A DNA stretch of 64,000 bases. Origin: JALZKA01 sp963721645 (GTDB lineage: Bacteria; Actinomycetota; Thermoleophilia; Solirubrobacterales; 70-9). The notes beneath the pieces were generated by a model that was given only the letters and a program-made list of their open reading frames with translations, did no database searches and was not told where the DNA came from. The position numbers and the translations under genes were made by a program. Below, in pieces: positions 16,111 to 26,182 of the stretch. Within the stretch, counting starts at the first letter, position 1; each line of letters starts with the position of its first letter. The DNA lies in assembly GCA_963721645.1 (NCBI GenBank), contig CAVRJK010000002.1, positions 1-64,000 of the forward strand, given 5' to 3'.

Positions 16111-16617
16111 CTATTTGGACGCGGGGAGCTTGGCCTTCGGCGTTCCGCGCCTGAAGAACTTGCCTCGCAGCGATTCGAGCTGCTCCGCCGTCATCGTCGC
16201 CATCGCCCCGCCCGACAGGGCGAGTCCGAGCGCTCCCAGCATCTCGAGCCAGAAGCCGCTCTGCGGGATTGCCTCCGCGTCGATGAAGGACTGGCGAGCA
16301 TCGCCGAGGGTTCCAACCTGGCCGGCATCCGGCAGGTCGACGACCAAGAAGATGAGGAGCGCGATCACGCCCATCACGGCGACGCCGAGCGCGGCCGGCC
16401 GGGAGCCCGCCCAGACGGCAACGATCGTGAGGAAGATCGCGAAGCCGGCGATCACGAACATCGAGTTGCCGTGGCGGTCGCCCGAGGATTGACTCTGCAG
16501 GGGCTCGCCGCCCGGCGGCGTGAACTCGAACATGGTCATGAGCTCGGAGGCCATCAGGACACACGCGGAGATCACGCACGCCCACGGGAGGAGGCGCTCA
16601 AGCCGCGACGCGGTCAT
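16111..16617 (-). CDS. Integral membrane protein of unknown function
   Basis: 168 residues from an ATG at 16617 that overlaps the stop of the upstream gene (ATGA). Four hydrophobic segments are visible (about residues 10-25, 50-68, 72-95 and 120-140), with a polar loop 'EFTPPGGEPLQSQSSGDRHG' between the first two. The C-terminus is basic (GKFFRRGTPKAKLP). No family recognised. Translational coupling to the 298-residue membrane protein suggests the two act together, perhaps as a complex. Confidence 0.65.
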   Translation of the reverse strand: MTASRLERLLPWACVISACVLMASELMTMFEFTPPGGEPLQSQSSGDRHGNSMFVIAGFAIFLTIVAVWAGSRPAALGVAVMGVIALLIFLVVDLPDAGQVGTLGDARQSFIDAEAIPQSGFWLEMLGALGLALSGGAMATMTAEQLESLRGKFFRRGTPKAKLPASK

Positions 16618-17510
16618 CGGCCCGCCTCCGCCGTCCGTCGGGGGCCGCGTGCACGAAGCCGCGCGAGAGGGCCCTTGGAGCGCGTCTGATCCTCCCGGGC
16701 CGGGCGTCGAGCAGAGTGCTCTGGCTGTAGGACCCGGATCAGCACGGCTGCGAGGAGGATGAGGACCGCGCCGGACACCAGTTGTGCCCAGAAGCCCGGC
16801 AGCAACTCCGTGGTCACGTTCTCGTAGGCGACGGCGTCGTTCCCTTCGTCGAGCCCCGCGGGCCTGTCGATGAGGAGGCTGACCGCGACGACAGCGATAC
16901 CGACGGGGATGATGAGCCTTGCGAGCTTCGGACGGCCCCTGGCGCTCCCGATGATGAGGAGCGCGGCGATCAGTGCCAGCGGCACGCCCACCCATGCGTG
17001 CGCGCTGCCGACCGACTCAGTCGCGACGTCTGGGGCGGTGACCACCTCCTCGAGACCCTCGTACGCGTCGATGCCGGTCGACGTCGCCGACAGGTCGGTC
17101 CACTGCGAGCCGGCGATCGCGATGGCGCACACGAGCGCTACGACCACCGTCACCCGCGCTGGAGTCGCGACCCCCTGGGCCCACACGAGCCCGCGCCCGG
17201 CCAGATGCCAGGCGCGCACCAGGAGCGGCCAGAGGCGTAGCCATGCCGCGAGCACGTAGCCGCCGAGCCATTCGGCGATGCGCATATAGAGCGCGGCCGG
17301 GATGCGGATCAGCTCGCGGGCGATGCCAAGGAGCTCGACGCCGCTTCGCTTGGCGATGCTCGCGAAGCTTCCGGCCCGGTCCTTCACGGCCTCGCGGCGG
17401 CCGGCGGGGCGCGTAGCGGGTTGTGTGCGTTGCAGGCGTTTTGCAGCCCGTTCGCGCGCACTGGGGCGCGTGGCCTCAGAGGCCCTGGAACCTGGCTTTC
17501 TCAGCCGCAT
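16614..17510 (-). CDS. Membrane protein with a basic N-terminal region
   Basis: 298 residues. The first ~50 are Arg/Ala-rich and probably cytoplasmic. Hydrophobic segments lie near residues 84-106, 118-135, 175-190, 200-215 and 243-262, and an Arg-rich tail follows. The loop 'SQWTDLSATSTGIDAYEGLE' is probably extracytoplasmic. No family recognised. It is divergent from fusA, and its start region overlaps the fusA promoter zone. The start is uncertain because no ribosome site is seen; an internal Met or Val is possible. Confidence 0.6.
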   Translation of the reverse strand: MRLRKPGSRASEATRPSARERAAKRLQRTQPATRPAGRREAVKDRAGSFASIAKRSGVELLGIARELIRIPAALYMRIAEWLGGYVLAAWLRLWPLLVRAWHLAGRGLVWAQGVATPARVTVVVALVCAIAIAGSQWTDLSATSTGIDAYEGLEEVVTAPDVATESVGSAHAWVGVPLALIAALLIIGSARGRPKLARLIIPVGIAVVAVSLLIDRPAGLDEGNDAVAYENVTTELLPGFWAQLVSGAVLILLAAVLIRVLQPEHSARRPAREDQTRSKGPLARLRARGPRRTAEAGR

Positions 17511-17541
17511 CTGGCGTACATTTCGGACCTCAAGGTGCTGC

Positions 17542-17547
17542 TATAGT
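17542..17547 (+). promoter_or_regulatory. Predicted -10 box (TATAGT) for fusA
   Basis: TATAGT preceded by CTGC, the best -10 match in the spacer. The start near 17554 leaves only 13 bases before the GGCCC-GAAA-GGGCC terminator. No clear -35. Confidence 0.55.
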
Positions 17548-17566
17548 CAGGCGTCGCTCGCGGCCC

Positions 17567-17586
17567 GGCCCGAAAGGGCCTTTTTT
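17567..17586 (+). terminator. Promoter-proximal terminator/attenuator ahead of fusA
   Basis: GGCCC, GAAA tetraloop, GGGCC, then six T (17581-17586). It is compact but complete. It lies after the predicted fusA promoter and 66 bases before the ATG, so it probably controls read-through into fusA. Confidence 0.7.
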
Positions 17587-17652
17587 ATGCCCTTGGGGCG
17601 TCCGCGGAGCGAATCCGGACCTCCTCTCAGACCGACACTCTTTCAAAGAACC

Positions 17653-19758
<2,106 letters not shown>

Positions 19759-19833
19759 CTATATTTCCCGGGTTCATCACTTAAAGAGAAATCAAAGACT
19801 GAGATAAAGAGAAAAAGGAGCTAGGAAAGCCAA

Positions 19834-21018
19834 ATGGCAGAGACTTTTGATCGCAGCAAGCCGCACGTGAACGTCGGCACCATCGGTCACATCGACCACG
19901 GCAAGACCACGCTGACGGCAGCGATCACGAAGGTGCTCGCAGAAGCCGGCGGTGGCGAGGCCAAGAGCTTCGAGGAGATCGACAACGCGCCCGAGGAGAA
20001 GGAGCGCGGGATCACCATCGCGACCTCTCACGTCGAGTACCAGACGGAGAACCGTCACTACGCGCACGTCGACTGCCCGGGTCACGCGGACTACGTGAAG
20101 AACATGATCACGGGCGCCGCCCAGATGGACGGCGCGATCCTGGTCGTGTCCGCCGCGGACGGCCCCATGCCGCAGACGCGTGAGCACATCCTGCTCGCCA
20201 AGCAGGTCAACGTCCCGTACGTCGTGGTCTTCCTCAACAAGGTCGACATGGTCGACGACGAGGAGCTGATCGAGCTCGTGGAGGAAGAGGTCAAGGACCT
20301 TCTCAACGAGTACGACTTCCCGGGCGACGACACCCCGATCGTCAAGGGCTCCGCGCTCAAGGCGCTCGAGGGCGACGAGGCCTCGGTCAACGCGATCCTG
20401 GAACTCGCATCCACGCTCGACTCCTACATCCCGGAGCCGACGCGCGATCTCGACAAGCCCTTCCTGATGCCCATCGAGGACGTCATGACCGTCCCGGGCC
20501 GCGGCACCGTCGTCACGGGCCGTATCGAGCAGGGCGTGGTCAACACCGGCGAGGAAGTCGAAATGGTCGGCATCCACGAGGAGAGCAAGAAGACCGTCGT
20601 CACCGGCGTCGAGATGTTCCACAAGACGCTCGACCAGGGTCAGGCGGGCGACAACGCCGGCTGCCTCCTTCGCGGCACCAAGCGCGACGAGGTCGAGCGC
20701 GGCCAGGTGCTTTGCAAGCCCGGATCGATCACACCGCACACGAAGTTCAAGGCTGAGGTCTACTGCCTGAAGAAGGAGGAGGGTGGCCGTCACACGCCGT
20801 TCTTCTCGGGTTACCGCCCGCAGTTCTACTTCCGCACCACCGATGTCACCGGTATCGCCAACCTCCCCGAGGGGACGGAAATGGTCATGCCCGGCGACAA
20901 CGTCGAGATGGAGATCGAGCTGATTCAGCCGATCGCCATGGACAAGGGTCTCCGGTTCGCGATCCGCGAGGGCGGCCGCACCGTAGGCTCGGGAGTCGTG
21001 TCTGACATAACGGAATAG
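19834..21018 (+). CDS. tuf: Translation elongation factor Tu
   Basis: 394 residues, ATG with AAGGAG 15-20 bases upstream. P-loop GHIDHGKTTL, switch II DCPGHADY, G4 NKVD and domain II/III motifs ('PGRGTVVTGRIEQG', 'MVMPGDNV') are intact. EF-Tu delivers aminoacyl-tRNA to the A site. It is the only tuf copy here. Its 3' end is followed by two hairpins that separate it from rpsJ. Confidence 0.98.
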   Translation: MAETFDRSKPHVNVGTIGHIDHGKTTLTAAITKVLAEAGGGEAKSFEEIDNAPEEKERGITIATSHVEYQTENRHYAHVDCPGHADYVKNMITGAAQMDGAILVVSAADGPMPQTREHILLAKQVNVPYVVVFLNKVDMVDDEELIELVEEEVKDLLNEYDFPGDDTPIVKGSALKALEGDEASVNAILELASTLDSYIPEPTRDLDKPFLMPIEDVMTVPGRGTVVTGRIEQGVVNTGEEVEMVGIHEESKKTVVTGVEMFHKTLDQGQAGDNAGCLLRGTKRDEVERGQVLCKPGSITPHTKFKAEVYCLKKEEGGRHTPFFSGYRPQFYFRTTDVTGIANLPEGTEMVMPGDNVEMEIELIQPIAMDKGLRFAIREGGRTVGSGVVSDITE

Positions 21019-21030
21019 TCAGACGCGCGC

Positions 21031-21051
21031 GAGGCGGGCCTAGCCCGCCTC
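21031..21051 (+). terminator. Terminator hairpin after tuf
   Basis: Perfect 9-bp stem GAGGCGGGC-CTA-GCCCGCCTC starting 13 bases after the tuf stop. It lacks a T-run. Confidence 0.6.
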
Positions 21052-21053
21052 GG

Positions 21054-21076
21054 AGGGACAGGAAGATTCTGTCCCT
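21054..21076 (+). repeat. AGGGACAG...CTGTCCCT inverted repeat
   Basis: An 8-bp perfect stem with loop GAAGATT, directly after the tuf hairpin. Its form (purine-rich G run, short middle, C run) resembles the dispersed AGGGGTCTGACCCCT element, but the sequence differs and no second copy is seen here. Confidence 0.5.
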
Positions 21077-21129
21077 CGGGCCGGAACACGAGATCCGGCT
21101 CGATCAGACATAAAACCTTCGATTGATCT

Positions 21130-21156
21130 GGGCGCCACTCGACGCGAGCGGCGCCC
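21130..21156 (+). promoter_or_regulatory. Long hairpin in the rpsJ leader
   Basis: GGGCGCC-A-CTCG-ACG-CGAG-C-GGCGCCC folds into an 11-bp stem with one mismatch, followed by CGATTTCG. It ends 33 bases before rpsJ and may be the attenuator or protein-binding element of the S10 operon. No E. coli-like S10 leader is recognised. Confidence 0.5.
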
Positions 21157-21189
21157 CGATTTCGCGGGACAAGAGAAAGCAGCAGCACC

Positions 21190-21510
21190 ATGGCGACAAT
21201 CGCCACCAACAAAATCCGAATCCGCCTCAAGGCCTACGACCACGACGCCATCGATCGTGCGGCGCGCGAGATCGTTGACACGGCCGAGCGGACCGGCGCC
21301 ACCGTCGCCGGGCCTGTGCCGCTGCCCACCGACAAGAACGTCTACTGCGTGATCAAGTCTCCGTTCAAGGACAAGGACTCCCGCGAGCACTTCGAGATCC
21401 GCACGCACAAGCGTCTGATCGACATCCACCAGCCGACCCCGAAGACCATCGATTCGCTTCAGCGCCTGGACGCACTTCCGGCCGGAGTCGACATCGAGAT
21501 CAAGATCTAG
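21190..21510 (+). CDS. rpsJ: 30S ribosomal protein S10 (NusE)
   Basis: 106 residues, ATG. 'KIRIRLKAYDHDAIDRAAREIVDTAERTGA', 'GPVPLPT' and 'HFEIRTHKRLIDI' are S10 signatures. It is a 30S head protein that also partners NusB/NusG in antitermination. It starts the S10 operon. Confidence 0.97.
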   Translation: MATIATNKIRIRLKAYDHDAIDRAAREIVDTAERTGATVAGPVPLPTDKNVYCVIKSPFKDKDSREHFEIRTHKRLIDIHQPTPKTIDSLQRLDALPAGVDIEIKI

Positions 21511-21523
21511 GCAGGGCGGCGAC

Positions 21524-22153
21524 GTGGCAGCGATCATCGGCAAGAAGGTGGGCATGACCCAGCTCTTCCAGGAGGACGGCACGGTTGTTCCCGTCACCGT
21601 CATCCAGGCCGGTCCCTGCCCCGTCACGGGCATCCGCTCCGACGAGCGCGACGGCTACACCGCCGTGCAGCTCGCCTTCGACGCGACCCAGGAGCGAAAG
21701 CTCACCAAGGCCGAGCTCGGACATCTGAAGAAGGCCGACGCCGGCCCGATGCGCACCTTGGTCGAGTTCCGCGACGAGGACCTTGGATCGGAGGAAGAGC
21801 TCAAGATCGGCGACTCCGCCACCGTCGAGCAGTTCGAGCCCGGGCAGCGCGTCAAGGTCTCGGGAGTCGCGATCGGTAAGGGTTTCCAGGGCACGGTCAA
21901 GCGCCACGGCTTCGGGCGCGGACCCGTCTCGCACGGCTCGCACAACGTCCGGGCCCCAGGATCGGTCGGCGCTTCCGCCGATCCCGCACGAGTCTTCAAG
22001 GGCGTCCGCATGCCGGGCCGTATGGGCGGCAAGCGCGCCACCCAGAAGGGTCTCGAAGTGATCGAGATCGACGTCGAGCAGAACCTCCTCATGGTTCGGG
22101 GCGCCGTCCCGGGCCCCAAGAACGGGACGCTGGAGGTCAGGACCGATGGCTGA
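21524..22153 (+). CDS. rplC: 50S ribosomal protein L3
   Basis: 209 residues from GTG. 'IGKKVGMTQLFQEDG', 'GKGFQGTVKRHGFGRGPVSHGSHNVRAPGS' and 'PGRMGG' are diagnostic; the long loop reaches the peptidyl-transferase centre. It overlaps rplD by 8 bases. Confidence 0.97.
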   Translation: MAAIIGKKVGMTQLFQEDGTVVPVTVIQAGPCPVTGIRSDERDGYTAVQLAFDATQERKLTKAELGHLKKADAGPMRTLVEFRDEDLGSEEELKIGDSATVEQFEPGQRVKVSGVAIGKGFQGTVKRHGFGRGPVSHGSHNVRAPGSVGASADPARVFKGVRMPGRMGGKRATQKGLEVIEIDVEQNLLMVRGAVPGPKNGTLEVRTDG

Positions 22154-22886
22154 TCCCAAGGTCACAACGCTGGGCAAGCAGGCAAAGACGGCTGTGCCCG
22201 AAGCACTCTTTACCGAGACCTTCCACGAGTCGCTCGTCCACGACACCGCGCGGGCGGAGGCAAACGCACGCCGCCGCGGCACGGCGTCCAGCCTCGGACG
22301 CGGCGAGGTCTCGATGACCGGAGCCAAGGCCTGGCGCCAGAAGGGCACCGGCCGCGCACGCGTCGGCGCGCTCAGCGTCCCGCACAGGCGTGGCGGCGGC
22401 GCGGCCTTCGGGCCCAAGCCGCGCGGCTACACGGTCAAGGTCAATCGCAAGGCGCGCCGCAAGGCTCTCCGCGCAGCCCTCTCGGTCCACGCCGACCGTG
22501 ACTCGATCGCAGTCCTGGATATCAGCGCCTTTTCCGAGCCCTCGACCAAGACGGCGGCGGAGGCACTCGCCAAGTGGGGAGCCCGCACTCCGACCCTGCT
22601 CGTCCTCGACGCCGAGGAAGCGGACATCCAAAAGAGCTTTCGCAACATCCAGGGCATCACGGTGCTGCCCGCATCGGCCGCCGGCGTCGCCGACGTGATC
22701 GGCCACCGCTCGCTGATCCTCACCCAGGCAGCGATTGAGGTCATCGAGGCCCGCTGCGGCGAGGTCACCCGTGCCGGCGGCAGCTCAGACGCTCCGAGCG
22801 CCGAGCCCGGCACCGATGCCACTGAGGCGGAAGAGCCCGCGGCCGACGCGACGCCCGAGCCCGAGGCAGAAACGGAGACCGACTGA
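22146..22886 (+). CDS. rplD: 50S ribosomal protein L4 with an acidic tail
   Basis: 246 residues against ~205 usual. 'GAKAWRQKGTGRARVGALSVPHRRGGGAAFGPKPR' is the conserved exit-tunnel loop. The last ~40 residues (SSDAPSAEPGTDATEAEE...ETETD) form a low-complexity acidic tail absent from typical L4. It overlaps rplC (8 bases) and rplW (1 base). Confidence 0.96.
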   Translation: MADPKVTTLGKQAKTAVPEALFTETFHESLVHDTARAEANARRRGTASSLGRGEVSMTGAKAWRQKGTGRARVGALSVPHRRGGGAAFGPKPRGYTVKVNRKARRKALRAALSVHADRDSIAVLDISAFSEPSTKTAAEALAKWGARTPTLLVLDAEEADIQKSFRNIQGITVLPASAAGVADVIGHRSLILTQAAIEVIEARCGEVTRAGGSSDAPSAEPGTDATEAEEPAADATPEPEAETETD

Positions 22887-23179
22887 TGGAGTCCAGGTCG
22901 ATCATCATCGAGCCGGTCGTATCCGAGAAGAGCTACGCGCTCATGGCGGACGGCAAGTACACCTTCCGCGTCGACGATCGCGCCCACAAGACCCAGATCG
23001 CCCGAGCGGTCGAGGATGTCTTCGGCGTCACCGTCGTGAACGTCCGCACGCAGTCCGTCCGCTCCAAGCCGAAGCGCCGCGGACTGCACTCCGGCAAGAC
23101 CCGCTCGTGGAAGAAGGCAATCGTGAAGCTCGCTCCCGGCGACCGCATCGAACTCTTCGAAGGGGCGGTGGCTGAGTAA
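22886..23179 (+). CDS. rplW: 50S ribosomal protein L23
   Basis: 97 residues, ATG overlapping the rplD stop. 'IIIEPVVSEKSYALMADGKYTFRVD' and 'VNVRTQSVRSKPKRRG' fit L23, which sits at the tunnel exit and docks trigger factor and SRP. Its TAA overlaps the ATG of rplB. Confidence 0.96.
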   Translation: MESRSIIIEPVVSEKSYALMADGKYTFRVDDRAHKTQIARAVEDVFGVTVVNVRTQSVRSKPKRRGLHSGKTRSWKKAIVKLAPGDRIELFEGAVAE

Positions 23180-24021
23180 TGGCCATGCGCAAGACAAAGC
23201 CGACCAGCCCCGGCCGGCGCTTCACGACCTACCAGATGCGCGAAGAGGTCACCGAGACCCGCCCGCACAAGCCGCTCACGAAGGGCAAGAACTCGACCGG
23301 CGGGCGCAACGCGCGCGGCCGCGTCACCGCGCGCCATCGCGGCGGCGGTGCCAAGCGCCGGTACCGCCAGATCGACTTCAAGCGCCTGAAGGACGGTGTG
23401 CCCGCGAAGGTCGCGACAATCGAGTACGACCCCAACCGCACCACTTACATCGCCCTCCTCCACTACGCCGATGGAGCCAAGAGCTACATCCTCGCGCCGC
23501 AGGGGCTGGGCGTCGGCGCGGTCGTGCAGTCGGGCACCGGCTCGGACATCCGGCCCGGCAACTGCCTCGCGCTCGGCCAGATCCCGACGGGAACGATCGT
23601 CCACAACGTCGAGTTGATCGCCGGTCAGGGCGGCCGCCTCGGCCGTGCGGCGGGCACCTCGATCCAGGTGGTCGCAAAGGAAGGCGACACCGTGACGCTC
23701 AGGCTGCCCTCATCCGAGATGCGGATGGTGCGCGCCGAATGCCGCGCCACGATCGGCACGCTTTCGAACTCGGAGCATCAAAACGTGACGATCGGCAAGG
23801 CCGGTCGTAGCCGTCACAAGGGCATCCGCCCGCAGACCCGCGGAGTCGCCATGAACCCCGTCGACCACCCGCACGGTGGTGGCGAGGCACACAAGACTCC
23901 AGGCGGCCACCCACGCACTCCGTGGGGCAAGCCGACGCTCGGCTACAGGACCCGCAAGAAGGGCAAGGCTTCAAGCAAGATGATCGTCCGCGGCCGCAGG
24001 CGCGGGAAGAAGAAGAGGTAG
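23179..24021 (+). CDS. rplB: 50S ribosomal protein L2
   Basis: 280 residues, ATG. 'GGRNARGRVTARHRGGGAKRRYR' and 'GVAMNPVDHPHGGGE' are the conserved peptidyl-transferase-centre motifs, including the essential His. Usual length. Confidence 0.98.
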   Translation: MAMRKTKPTSPGRRFTTYQMREEVTETRPHKPLTKGKNSTGGRNARGRVTARHRGGGAKRRYRQIDFKRLKDGVPAKVATIEYDPNRTTYIALLHYADGAKSYILAPQGLGVGAVVQSGTGSDIRPGNCLALGQIPTGTIVHNVELIAGQGGRLGRAAGTSIQVVAKEGDTVTLRLPSSEMRMVRAECRATIGTLSNSEHQNVTIGKAGRSRHKGIRPQTRGVAMNPVDHPHGGGEAHKTPGGHPRTPWGKPTLGYRTRKKGKASSKMIVRGRRRGKKKR

Positions 24022-24030
24022 GGATTTTCA

Positions 24031-24297
24031 ATGGGTAGATCGACCAAGAAGGGGCCGTTCGTCGAGGAGCGCTTGATGAAGCGCATCGAGACGATGAACG
24101 AGGCCAATCAGAAGAACATGATCAAGACCTGGTCACGCACCTCGACCGTCTTCCCGGAGATGGTCGGGCACACGATCGCCGTCCACGACGGTCGCAAGCA
24201 CGTGCCCGTCTTCATCTCGGAGTCGATGGTCGGCCACAAGCTCGGCGAATTCGCGCCCACCCGCACGTTCCGCGGTCACGGAGGCAAGGAGCGCTGA
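24031..24297 (+). CDS. rpsS: 30S ribosomal protein S19
   Basis: 88 residues, ATG. 'GRSTKKGPFVEERLMKRI', 'WSRTSTVFPEMVGHTIAVHDG' and 'LGEFAPTRTFRGHGG' are S19 hallmarks. It overlaps rplV by one base. Confidence 0.97.
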   Translation: MGRSTKKGPFVEERLMKRIETMNEANQKNMIKTWSRTSTVFPEMVGHTIAVHDGRKHVPVFISESMVGHKLGEFAPTRTFRGHGGKER

Positions 24298-24653
24298 TGG
24301 CCGACAGCACGGAAACCCCGATGGTGCGCGCAAGCGCCCGCTATCTGCGCGTTGCCCCGCGCAAGGCGCGTCTGGTCGCCGACCAGGTACGCGGCCTGAC
24401 CGTGCCCGCCGCGCAGGAACTTCTCGACTTCTCGACGCGCTCGGCAGCGCTCGACATCCGCAAGCTGATCGACTCGGCCGCGGCCAACGCCGAGAACAAC
24501 CACGACCTGATCGCCGACGAGATGGAAGTCGCCGAGATCCGCGTTGATCAGGGCCCTACCCTCAAGCGCTGGCGCGCACGTGCCCGTGGGCGCGCCACCC
24601 GCATCGAGAAGAAGACCTGCCACGTCTTCGTCGCCCTCAAGCCAACCGACTAG
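24297..24653 (+). CDS. rplV: 50S ribosomal protein L22
   Basis: 118 residues, ATG in the ATGA-type overlap with rpsS. 'ARYLRVAPRKARLVADQVRG' and the C-terminal hairpin 'DQGPTLKRWRARARGRATRI' that lines the exit tunnel are present. Confidence 0.97.
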   Translation: MADSTETPMVRASARYLRVAPRKARLVADQVRGLTVPAAQELLDFSTRSAALDIRKLIDSAAANAENNHDLIADEMEVAEIRVDQGPTLKRWRARARGRATRIEKKTCHVFVALKPTD

Positions 24654-24669
24654 ATCGAGAGATTTTCTG

Positions 24670-25548
24670 ATGGGTCAAAAAGTTCATCCCGAAGGCTTCC
24701 GCGTCGGCTACATCCATGACTGGAAGTCGAACTGGTTCAACCAGCGCGAGTTCTCGGACTACCTCAACGAGGACCTCCAGATCCGCGACCACATCGAGAA
24801 CAGGCTCGCGCACGCCGGCCTGTCCGACATCACGATCGTCAAGCAGCGCGGCGAGATCACCGTGGACATCAACACCGCCCGCCCGGGCATCGTGATCGGC
24901 AAGTCCGGTTCCGAGGTGGATGCGCTCCGCCGCGATCTGCACAAGCTCACCAACAAGCCGGTCAAGGTGAACATCAAGGAGATCAAGCGGCCCGAGCTCG
25001 ACGCAAAGCTCGTCGCCCAGTCGATCGCCGAACAGCTTCAGAACCGGGTTGCCTTCCGCCGCGCGATGAAGCGCGCGCTGACCTCCGCCATGCGCTCCGG
25101 CGCCAAGGGCGTGAAGGTTCAGGTCTCAGGCCGCCTGGGAGGCGCCGAGATGGCTCGCACCGAGGGCTACTCCGACGGTCGCGTCCCGCTCCACACGCTC
25201 CGCGCGGACATTGACTACGGCTTCGTCGAGGCCAAGACGACGACCGGCCGGATCGGCGTCAAGTGCTGGATCAACAAGGGCGAGGTCATGCCCGAGGGCT
25301 ACCGCACCGCCTCGGACGAGCTCGACGACCTTCAGCCTCGCAACCGCAAGAAGCGCGACCGCGACCGGCGCCCGCGCAGCGGCGGCCAGGGTGGCGCTCC
25401 CGCGGCGAAGCCCGCTGCGCCCGCAAAGCCCGCTGCGCCCGCTGCTGCAGCCGCTCCGGCTCCGGCCAAGGAGGCCGCTCCCGCGCCTGAAGCGGCCACC
25501 CCGGCCGCTCCTGCCGAGACTCCCCCGGCACCGGAAGGCAGTGCCTGA
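24670..25548 (+). CDS. rpsC: 30S ribosomal protein S3 with an Ala/Pro-rich tail
   Basis: 292 residues from ATG 'GQKVHPEGFRVGYIHDWKS'; the frame is open further upstream inside rplV but the family start is here. The KH domain motif 'RPGIVIGKSGSEVDALRRDL' and 'GRLGGAEMARTEGYSDGRVPLHTLRADIDYG' are clear. From ~residue 235 an Ala/Pro/Lys low-complexity tail (~55 residues) extends beyond the usual end. S3 lines the mRNA entry channel. It overlaps rplP by one base. Confidence 0.97.
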   Translation: MGQKVHPEGFRVGYIHDWKSNWFNQREFSDYLNEDLQIRDHIENRLAHAGLSDITIVKQRGEITVDINTARPGIVIGKSGSEVDALRRDLHKLTNKPVKVNIKEIKRPELDAKLVAQSIAEQLQNRVAFRRAMKRALTSAMRSGAKGVKVQVSGRLGGAEMARTEGYSDGRVPLHTLRADIDYGFVEAKTTTGRIGVKCWINKGEVMPEGYRTASDELDDLQPRNRKKRDRDRRPRSGGQGGAPAAKPAAPAKPAAPAAAAAPAPAKEAAPAPEAATPAAPAETPPAPEGSA

Positions 25549-25967
25549 TGCTCGCTCCGAAACGCGTCAAGTACCGCAAGCAGATGCGTGGCAAGCGCCG
25601 CGGTAACACGAAGGGCGGCTCCGAGGTCAACTTCGGCGAGTACGGCCTGAAGTCACTCGAGCGCGGATGGGTCACCAACCGCCAGATCGAGGCTGCCCGA
25701 GTCGCAATGACGCGCAAGATCAAGCGCGGCGGCAAGGTCTGGATCAACATCTTCCCGGACAAGCCCTACACCAAGAAGCCCGCCGAAACCCGCATGGGTT
25801 CGGGCAAGGGCAACCCCGAGGGCTGGGTCGCGGTGGTCAAGCCGGGCCGCGTGATGTTCGAGCTCTCCGGAGTGCCCGAGGACCTTGCCAAGGAGGCCAT
25901 GCGCCTCGCCGGCCACAAGCTTCCCGTGAAGACCAAGTTCGTCTCGCGAGAGGGGTCGGAGCAGTGA
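25548..25967 (+). CDS. rplP: 50S ribosomal protein L16
   Basis: 139 residues, ATG. 'MLAPKRVKYRKQMRGKRRG', 'IKRGGKVWINIFPDKPYTKKPAETRMGSGKG' are diagnostic, including the arginine hydroxylated in some bacteria (R81 region). The stop overlaps the GTG of rpmC. Confidence 0.97.
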   Translation: MLAPKRVKYRKQMRGKRRGNTKGGSEVNFGEYGLKSLERGWVTNRQIEAARVAMTRKIKRGGKVWINIFPDKPYTKKPAETRMGSGKGNPEGWVAVVKPGRVMFELSGVPEDLAKEAMRLAGHKLPVKTKFVSREGSEQ

Positions 25968-26182
25968 GGGCCTCAGACGTGCACGCACTTTCAGATCCAG
26001 ATCTGGTCGAGGCGCTTCGCAACGCTCGCGAGGAATCTTTCAACCTGCGCTTTCGCCACGCGACCGGCGAGCTGGAAAACACGGCCGGGATCGGCGACTC
26101 GCGCCGCGATCTGGCACGTCTGCTCACGGTTGCCCATCAGCGCGGGATCGACGTCGAGAAGGAATTGAGGAACCGTGGCTGA
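25964..26182 (+). CDS. rpmC: 50S ribosomal protein L29
   Basis: 72 residues from a GTG that overlaps the rplP stop (GTGA). 'LSDPDLVEALRNAREESFNLRFRHATGELENTAGIGDSRRDLARL' is typical L29 (two antiparallel helices near the exit tunnel). The last 8 bases overlap the GTG of rpsQ. Confidence 0.93.
   Translation: MRASDVHALSDPDLVEALRNAREESFNLRFRHATGELENTAGIGDSRRDLARLLTVAHQRGIDVEKELRNRG

Noticed and set aside
17302..17652. Open frame extending EF-G upstream by 117 codons
   Set aside because: It reads through the fusA promoter and terminator; the conserved EF-G N-terminus begins at ATG 17653.
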